Shown: piece by piece, positions 55,718 to 64,000 of the stretch | Numbering within the stretch: the first letter of the stretch is position 1 | Layout: the number at the start of each line of letters is the position of its first letter | NCBI RefSeq assembly: GCF_015706575.1 | Contig: NW_024037048.1 | Location: 13,285,512-13,349,511 of the forward strand | Length of the DNA stretch: 64,000 nt | From: Patiria miniata | Taxonomy: Eukaryota; Echinodermata; Asteroidea; Valvatida; Asterinidae | Direction: 5' to 3' | Notes under the pieces: model-generated | Database searches by the model: none | What the model was told of the DNA's origin: nothing | Seen by the model: the letters and a program-made list of their open reading frames with translations, nothing else | Program-made: the position numbers and the translations under genes

Positions 55718-55918
55718 TTAAAAGCCTGAACTTTTCACTGAAAAGAAACAATGTAGTGTGCATGCGACTGTCGCAAAATTACACCGTTTTTTTAAGGTCA
55801 ATTACAATGTTAACAATATTTGGATTGATATGATGAAAGGTGGTTTCAAGTGTAATGCTATAGTCTCATAAACAAAACATATCCTTCATTGGCAATCATA
55901 AATGTACTGTACTGGACA

Positions 55919-56640
55919 AGCTATTTCAAAAATTAAGTGATGCATCGAATTGACTTGTGGCCAGATAATTGGTCATGAAAAATAGACAAACAAGACAGAA
56001 GATTGAGACAAAACATTGTTTTGCTCTCCCTCAACATTGTCTTGTGTCGCAACACGGAGAAAAACTTGGCGATGGGTTGCAGACGCAGTCCAAACAGAAC
56101 AATTGCCTCACTTTTGCACATAAATGATAGTCAAGCTGGACCAACACTCTATCTCAGAAATTAAGTGATGCATCGAATTGAAATTTAGCTAGATGACTGG
56201 TCATGACAAATAAACAAACAAGACAAGATTGAGACAAAATACTGTTTTTCTCACCATCAGCAGTGCCCTCCGTCAACACGGAGAAAAACTTGGCTATAGG
56301 CTGCAGTCACAGTCCAAACAGAACATTTGCCTCACTTTTGCACAGAAACGATAGTCCAGCTGGACACGCTATCACAAAAATTAAGTGATGCATCGAATCG
56401 AATTGTTGCCAGATGATTAGTCATGAAAATAGACAAACAAGATAGAAGACTGAGACAAAATATTGATTTCTCTCCCTCAACAGTGTCTTGTGTCGCAACA
56501 TGGAGAAAAACTTTGCGATGGGCTGCAGACGCAGCCTACACATAACATTTGCCTCACTTTTGCACAGAAACGATAGTCAAGCTGGACACGCTATCTCAAA
56601 AAATTAAGAGACGCATTTAATTGAATTCTGGCTAGATGAT
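55919..56640. repeat. 222-bp tandem repeat, 3+ units (copy 2)
   Basis: Units start near 55919, 56147, 56368 and 56590. Counterpart of 8766-9540. Confidence 0.88.
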
Positions 56641-58108
56641 TGGTCATGAAAAAAGACAAACAAGGTAGAAAATGAGAATAAAAAATATCGTTTTTTCTGC
56701 CTCAAAAGTGCAAACACAGTTATTGTATTAACTCAAGATAAACACATTACATTGAAATGAAATTTCTTCTAACATTTTTGCCATGATATTTGACAAGAGC
56801 ATCTTGAATGTAAAACAATTGAAGGAATTGGCATTGTGAGGACATTCCGTGTTATTTTTATTTTTTCCAATTTCTTCCATAAGAGGGCGCGCTAAACAAA
56901 CACCGCTCACCGCGCACCGACTTCAGTCCACTATCTCGTTTTCGTTCTTGCTCAATGAATTCCCGTGAAAATATACTCCTGAATGTGATACATTATGACG
57001 AATTATTGGTCGTAATTTCACTAAAATACAATTTGTAAATTGTGACTTATCAACCGAACCATATAGTATTTTCTATCATTTACGATGTCATTCATTCGGA
57101 AGTTTTTTTTTCAGGTTTAACACACTAAGTTGTTTTGCTCACATTATTTTGTTCTTTGACGAATTCGATTGAAATTGTACTGGCGATCGTAACACATTAT
57201 TAACAATTACTCAACGAAATACTGAGTTAATACACTCAGTATTCCATGAGATATTGCCCGAACCATGAGTGTCTTGTTTTTATTCAATACCAGTTCGAGT
57301 TGACTCTGCGTGTTTAGCAGTAGCGACCCCTGTGCATGTGGTGCGCCCTCTATTGAAAGATTAAACCGGTGGGTACAGCTGTCTCTGTGCGAGACAATCA
57401 GAAAGCAAAGAGTAGTTGGAAAGAGTTTGGGTGAAATGCCCTTGGAAAAAAGGAAACAACGGAACCTCTTGGGAATTTCTTTTCTTCTTGAAAAGGAATT
57501 GTGACTTTTTTTGCCATGAACGTTGCTTCATATGGATAATATTTTTCACGTTTAAAACATTTAATTGTTTCGATCTCATTTTCTTTCTTGTTCTTTGAAT
57601 TTTGTACAAATCACTTTCTACTCAATACTATATAGTTGTACGTTAAGCATGACTGGCACCGCAAGCCTGTTAAATACTGACAGACAAAATAGAGATTATC
57701 GGCGCCAATATAGTTTTTTGTAACACCGACAAAACTGCATTCCCAATTGAAGTCACGGTGTCCAAAAAATCGTCCTTACTATTAAACAGAGACACAATCA
57801 CACATAATGTCACACGATTACTCAAAAAATATTTGTTATATTGCATTGGAATTTTTCCTATAGAGGTTGAGCATGACAGTCAACACAAGCATGATAAATA
57901 TCGAGAGAAAACACACAGATTATCGGCGGCAATATAATTTCAGTAACACAGACAAAGCCCATCCAAAGTGAAGTCACGGCCTCCAGAAAATCGTGTGACA
58001 CCTACGCCACACGATTGCTCAAACACTAGTTATTTTATGGGATTGAAATTTTGACTAGATGTAAAGTATGACTTGCAACATTTGCCTGTTAAATATTTAG
58101 AGAAAATC

Positions 58109-61100
58109 ATGTGTTGTTTTGGAGTGATCATTTGGAGTTTGTGGTCATCATAGACAACACCAACACCACACATGCTTTTATGTGTTCACAATACAACGAC
58201 GCTGTTTAGCACTTTTCTCCACTACAGCCTGTGCCAAGAATTGTCGCATTTCATACGCCTCCCATTCATTTATCTGTCATCTGAAATCAACGCAAATTTT
58301 TCCCTACAAGCACAAAGAAGTACTCTTTCAGTGAAAACTTTTTTAAACGTTTTTTTTTTTTTAAGTCGAAAGAAGTCCGTGATGCTTATCTTTCTAACTA
58401 GACTGGGGTTTAGATCTTTACTAAAGACTGAAGAATTTCGTGTATATTTTTTCAGTGTATGTCAACCTAAGACTGCTTATGGTTTGTCGCAAATAATTAT
58501 AAACGTTTAAAAGGAATTCCTAAAACTGCGTTTTATTACTTGTCTTTACTTCCATTTTGCTCCTTGAACCATGTGTACATTATTATGCAGTCACTGTGTT
58601 TACTAATGATGATACAAATGTAGAAACATATACTGACAGATAGGTCGAGCCTCTAAAAAGATACCGATCTGACACTGTCATAACTTTGTCTATTGTAGAT
58701 GTATGAAACGTATCTGAGATGATTCGTTTAGGTTCTTCCTTCGATCTTGAAACACAAAACAAATTCATATTAATTTCTGCCTTTCAATAAAAAAACCACA
58801 ACCGAGCTATGGTAAGTTGAACAACTTTTCCAGTTCATATAGTTTGTGCTGCACGTTTTGTTTGAACACTTGGTAATATCTCTCTACTTGGGTTTTCTAG
58901 ACGGTATTTGTGTCTTATATACAGAATGATGCCTCCCGGTTGAATTCACACACACCTGACCTTTTCTGGTGCACGTGCCGAAAAAAGACGCGGCGCGTCA
59001 TTTTTCGGCACTCGCGATTTTCACGCAAAACGCCGTGATTGCGCACAATCTCTGAAGGACGTTACGTCACAGACGTGGGTCGTAGGTCTCTCTGTCTTCG
59101 CCAGCAGAGTCTTTGCCAATATCTACGATCTGCCCCCCCCCCGTCTGTAAGAATTGAAGGACGTACAATACACCAGTTTTGTGTAGACGAGTTCATAACG
59201 AAATGTTCGGCATTTCATAATTTGGACCAAATAAATTATTGAACGTGTACATGCTAACACGTTGAATTCTAAAACCCATTACCCATAAACTTAAAGTAAA
59301 ATATTTTATAAGACTTCAAATAATTTGAAATAACTTAAGAATAATTGGAGATGTTTAAACCATTTGAAATAGTCACTGAATCCGAATGAAATTACAACAC
59401 AAAATATATGATATAACAAAATATTATCAAGAAATTTCGATATTCATTCGTTTATACATTAACCTGAACATTAATTATTTCAACGATAAGAAATACATTT
59501 CAACATTCACGATTCGAAGCCCTTATCTTCAAAACAAAATACATAAATATCGTATTTGTTATACCATTAGTATGGCTCCCTTGCATGGATTGCACTTCCT
59601 CCAACGGAGGAACGTCGGGGTGCTTTGTGACTGCATTTTCCAACCTCATACAAAAGCTGCTGCTCTATTTCGGATACTTCTAAGTACATTTTTCCATCTT
59701 TACGGTTTTACTGAATCAAATTTTTTTTCATAAGATGGAATTTTTTTTTAATATAGATCATTGGTTATTAATATACAAACGTTTTAAATGTAACTTTTCT
59801 TTATTTATTTTGTCCATTTTATGCGGAAATAATTAACAATCCAGCAAAGAAATTGCAATATTAAGACTCCGAAATATAACATTCGTTCAAGGAAGGAAAT
59901 ACTGAAGTAGGAGACGGACATAACTTTTTATGTGACTTTTTTATCACTTTCCAGTAAGTAATTATCCGCGTTATTCCGTAATTTGCAAAATAGCCACAAA
60001 TTTGTGGCATTTTCACCATAATCCACCGTATAAGAAGTGTTTGTTCTGAAGTTAGTTGCATTAAAAGATCTGTCATATTTATCAGTCTTGTACCCATGGC
60101 TTTTATCTTAATAGAAATACCATTTTAATTTCGAGGCCATAATAGTAAATGTTACCAAAAACAAAAACACAAAAATGGTAAAAAGAGTGACTTTTTTATA
60201 AATTTATTTTAAAAGAAAATTCGTCATGTTGTCTCCCCTATAACACTGCATGAATCTGGATAGAGGTATCTCTTTTTTTTCAGTCTAATGCTCTTTAAAA
60301 CAAAAATGGTTCAGATGTGTAGTTTAGTATCCATATGGAAGGTTATTATTTCGTTGACGATATATTGATTTTGGCTATAATGACTCAGCCTTCGGTTCAG
60401 TTTTACTGGCAGCAAAAAAATATCCAATTTCTGTCCACGTCAACCTGTTGCGAAAGCTTAAAAATGCCGGTTTTCCCCCCGGATGTGTTCCGCAATCCAT
60501 ATCTTTCTAGAATTTTCTCAGCCTCGGAATTTCTCACATCTGGAAATTCCCAGGCAGTTAGCATTCCAACAAAACAAAGGTCCTTTTTGTGCCATCGTTG
60601 CGCAAACATTTTTTCCCCAGTTTATTTATGGCGTGGTTTTTGTCTACTATTGCTTGTATCACGTTGGTATCACGCGCGCGCTGAGCTCATGCCTTTCGTC
60701 CAATCAGCGAACGCCAAGTATATGGCGCCACTGCGCACTTGAACTCATAATAAATCATGCATTTGGCGCCAAACAAAATAATGGTTCTCGCAACCACATA
60801 TCAAAAAAATTATCATCTTTATTCCAAAAAAAGAGCAAAAGAATTACTTAGATACCTAGAATTTGGGGTATAATAAAAAATCTATGCTAACACACTTTGC
60901 CTTTGAAGAAATGAATAATCTGAATCCGACATTGATACAGCATTAAAGACACAGATTTGTCTCATGCAAAAACGGAAACAATTTCAATTTCTTAAAAACA
61001 CTTTTCACGTAAACTCACAATACTTGACTGCATTGAAGTTGCTGTTTTCGACATTTACTGTTTAAATGCCAAAACTGACGCAAATTTAAAAAAGAAATTA

Positions 61101-63055
61101 AAAAAGATTGAACGCGCCAAATTGCGCAAAACGTAGTCAGGTTCCCCGACCTGACAATTTCCCCCGACGTCTACACGTCTAAATTGTAGGTCAGGCAGCC
61201 TCCGTGGCTAAAAATAAACATGACGACATTGACGGCCCTTTTTCAAAGCTCGACTTCGTTTCCGAATTCGCTTTATCACATAAAGCTTTTAATGTTCCGA
61301 TAATTTTTTTAAAAATAAATCATTTGCTTCATATATCATACAGTTTAATACTTCTGTAAAAAAACATTGACTAATTTTAACCTGGAATCTTCAAAGTTGG
61401 ACACCCAAACAGCACTGTTAGCAGGCGGAGCCGAATTGAGACCACGCCGCGTTTTGGAAAATGCCGGTAACGGTCGTCAAATTCAAACTAGTGCATGACG
61501 CAGCAAAAAGTTCGCCCCTCGTATACGATCCGAGTGCAAAATCGTCGTTGAATTTCAAGTTTTCTAAATAAAAGCAATGGATATTAATTATCAACTAGTT
61601 TTTTTAAAGTTTTTAATAAACAATTAGCAGTTAATAAAACATATATTATACTCGGAAATACTCTGACACTATCCGATCGTCGACGAAAGAATTCGGCAAA
61701 CTTCGGACAGTTTCGGAAAAAGGAGGAATTCCTCCCATTTTAGTCACGTGATGTAAATTGTAATACATTGTATTACCGGAGTCTACCTGACCTAAGATTC
61801 ATCAGGAATAGTCGGAATCTTTTGGTCTGGGAACCAGACTACGCAAAACGATGATCAACAAAATGTAGTGGAACCAAACGGAGCATTTAATATCGCTTTT
61901 TAGGCCCTAATTGATCGTAGACTAATGCTGGCTCTGAAAAGCCAACCACAAATTTGATTGAGGAAATAAAATAATTGGAAATCACAAGTTCATGGGGAAT
62001 ATTTCGTTTCCTTTACAGTGTTCCATTTCCGTGTATGTTCAGCCATGATAGCCTGGCCATAGAGAGGTCTGTTTACTCATGGGCTGGCGTGATGTGGTTC
62101 AAAATAGCAGCCAAAAAAGTTAGGGAAACTACCCTCGATGAGCAATAGGCATACAAGTTGGCAATATTTATGACGAACAAAAGCCCAAGTTCACGTAATC
62201 ATAAAGTGGGTTCATCCCCAGGGCAACGGCATTGATATTATAATTAAAGGTTGAACCCGGCAGACCCAGACGGCACAAACACCTGATTTATTCCGAACCA
62301 TCTCGCGTGCTTCCTCCCGCCGGATCGCGTCAACATGCCATAAACATCAGCGGAGGGTGCATAATGAGAACAGCCAAACATTCGACACCTTTGGAGCTGT
62401 GTGACACAGTGAGAAATTTTGGAATCATAATGGCGTCAACGATACTTGCTGGGGAGCTCTTGCGTACGACTTTCTGTACTTTGGTACTGTTGTTTCCTGG
62501 ACAATTGTGTGTACGGTAACCCGACGTACCCAGATTTTTAAAGAGGAAATTGCCGACCTCAAACTTGTTAGTGCCATATTTGGCAACTATATGTGCGTTA
62601 TTAGTTTAATTACACAAATGAACAGGTTAATTAAACATAGCACCATTGAAGGTACCTAAAAGTAAACATAACAGCATAGAAGACCGACAGACGAACAGAA
62701 AATGTTACAAAATAAACATATTTGTCTGGAAATTTTTTTGTTCTGGAAATTTCATTGATCTACATGACGCCCCCATGAAATGTTCCAGCCCCCCCCCCCC
62801 CTGAAAAATTCCTGGCTACGCCACTGACAGTACATACAGGGGACGAAGTTGGAAAAGAAACACGCATCGCGATATCGGAACGCTTGCGCGTAGTTCAGAC
62901 AAGTCAAAAGATCTATCTTTCTTTTTTTTCTTTTTTTTTTCTTTTTGCCATGGAAAGTGAATTTCGATTTTCAATTATTTAGCTTGACCCACCCACCCAC
63001 AATTTGGAAAAAAGATCGAAATTTTAAAACATTGAAAATTCTGAATGGCCCCTAA
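58109..63055. other. ~5-kb block absent from copy 1
   Basis: Bounded by a ~46-bp direct repeat (58062-58108 and 63053-63099, AAAGTA.GACTTGCAACA, TTGCCTGTTAAATATTTAGA). Frames of up to 135 codons (e.g. 58172-58510 plus, 60335-60742 plus) have no recognised domain, and I would not call them genes. Confidence 0.6.
61135..61846. mobile_element. Inverted-repeat element with GTAGTCTGGTTCCC-type ends
   Basis: Left CGTAGTCAGGTTCCCCGACC, right GGTCTGGGAACCAGACTACG; inverted with two mismatches. No coding sequence inside. Confidence 0.6.
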
Positions 63056-64000
63056 AGTACGACTTGCAACACTTGCCTGTTAAATATTTAGAGAAAATAA
63101 TTTTCTTGTATTGGAGTGAAATTATATCTCCTGATTGGTCGTTATATAAAACACAACACTTTTGAATTTGAAGAGGAATAGTTAGAAGATATAATTAATA
63201 TATTCCGAAAATGTAGTGTGTTCAGCGCAAAAAAATAACTGGCGGTTTAGAGTGAACTTATTTGATGACAAAAAAAAACACGCTCGGTTTCCGGAAGATA
63301 ACTCAAGAAATACATGTTGCATGGAATTGATATTTCGTAATTGTTTAAAGTTACAGATTACAAAAATCTGTGTAAAAATGGAGAGGAGTTGTCTAGTAGT
63401 ACAAAAAAATATAGCAAAAAATGCGTTGTATTAAAACGGAGAAAAACTGCCTCATTAAGTCAGCTTTAATTTTCTTTCAAAAGAGGGCGCGCTTCACAAA
63501 TAGAGGTCACCACCGTAAATATTTGTTGTCAACACGAGACACCTAACTGAAGTCAACGTTCGTGACACAAAAACAACACACTCGGTTTCCAAACAATAAC
63601 TCAAGAAATACCCAAAGACGTTGAATATGGAGAGCAATTATTAATCGATGAAAAAAAAAATAACCAAAGGAATAAGTGAGTTAAGCACACAAAATAGAAG
63701 ACGCGTTTAAGTCAACGTTCATGGAACAAAAACAAAACCTACTCGTTGTGGAGACGATTACTCAAGAAATGTTTGATGCCTTGCATTGAAGTATTCCATA
63801 GTGATTTAACGTGATATATCAATCAAATATCTCGAATTTGGATATGAATCGTTCCCCAATAATAGAAATATAGCAAAGACAGTGTGGCGTGTAAACGCGC
63901 AAAATACAAGGCGAATCTGAGTCAACCTTCATGGAATAAAAACAATCCCCTGTTTGTGGAGACAATAACTAAAAAAAAACATTGATTTATTGGAGTGAAA

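Larger units (their letters stand above)
48180..64000. repeat. Segmental duplication, copy 2
   Basis: Counterpart of 3770-12030 (see there). Copy-2-only sequence: 48640-49230 (second BAR exon segment), ~51840-54330 (foldback right arm and hAT-like element), 55199-55717 (MITE) and ~58109-63055 (5-kb block). Runs off the right edge. Confidence 0.85.

Noticed and set aside
60335-60851. Overlapping 135- and 122-codon plus-strand frames
   Set aside because: No domain, no splice or promoter context, and two overlapping frames in an AT-rich region are expected by chance.

Overview
This is a non-coding-rich, AT-rich animal nuclear window. Genes are split by GT/AG introns, transposon relics are dense, and poly-G/C and poly-A runs are common. 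A secreted collagen–C1q protein, an endophilin-type BAR gene and an SLC12 (NKCC-type) tail, in this repeat setting, suggest a marine invertebrate, most likely a deuterostome (echinoderm, hemichordate or cephalochordate). The phylum is an inference. There are no bacterial operons, no CRISPR and no rRNA. The only tRNA-like sequence is the head of a SINE.

Layout. 1-2306: the 5' end of a Ty3/Gypsy-type LTR retrotransposon on the minus strand, with an 880-bp LTR, a primer-binding site and a gag frame open to the window edge. 2310-3760: a repeat-rich block bracketed by ATAGCATTC/GAATGCTAT repeats. 3770-12030: copy 1 of a large segmental duplication, with 5'-side exons of an endophilin-like gene (minus strand), a tRNA-derived SINE, a 222-bp tandem repeat and clusters of AGAGGGCGC motifs. 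13760-26284: a plus-strand gene whose last exon encodes a secreted collagen-C1q protein, preceded by several duplicated exon-like modules, a 2.7-kb minisatellite and a CRE/TATA promoter candidate. 27701-34567: the 3' end of an SLC12-type cotransporter on the minus strand. It is a pseudogene, because its antepenultimate exon is present as three full and two partial copies that share a stop codon. 34790-36085: a 5'-truncated Penelope-like element with a GIY-YIG endonuclease and a hammerhead-like motif. 36226-36724 and 47449-47515: downstream endophilin exons. 41746-47340: a young LTR retroelement with 1201-bp LTRs and no visible polymerase, sitting in an endophilin intron. 48180-64000: copy 2 of the segmental duplication, with the remaining endophilin exons, large nested inverted repeats and a 5-kb block absent from copy 1.

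How it fits together. The endophilin-like gene reads right to left. Its best model uses copy-2 exons (50.7, 49.9, 49.4 or 48.5 kb), then 47.45, 36.6 and 36.2 kb. No SH3 exon was found. Copy 1 is a displaced duplicate of the 5' half. Each copy has a different disabling lesion in the same exon. The C1q gene is the only protein-coding unit with a long, clean, family-typical reading frame, apart from the gag frame. Most of the rest is transposons: TTAA-site MITEs, hAT-like elements, foldbacks, a mariner-like MITE, a SINE, LTR elements and a Penelope-like element. Several are dated by filled versus empty sites between the duplicated copies.
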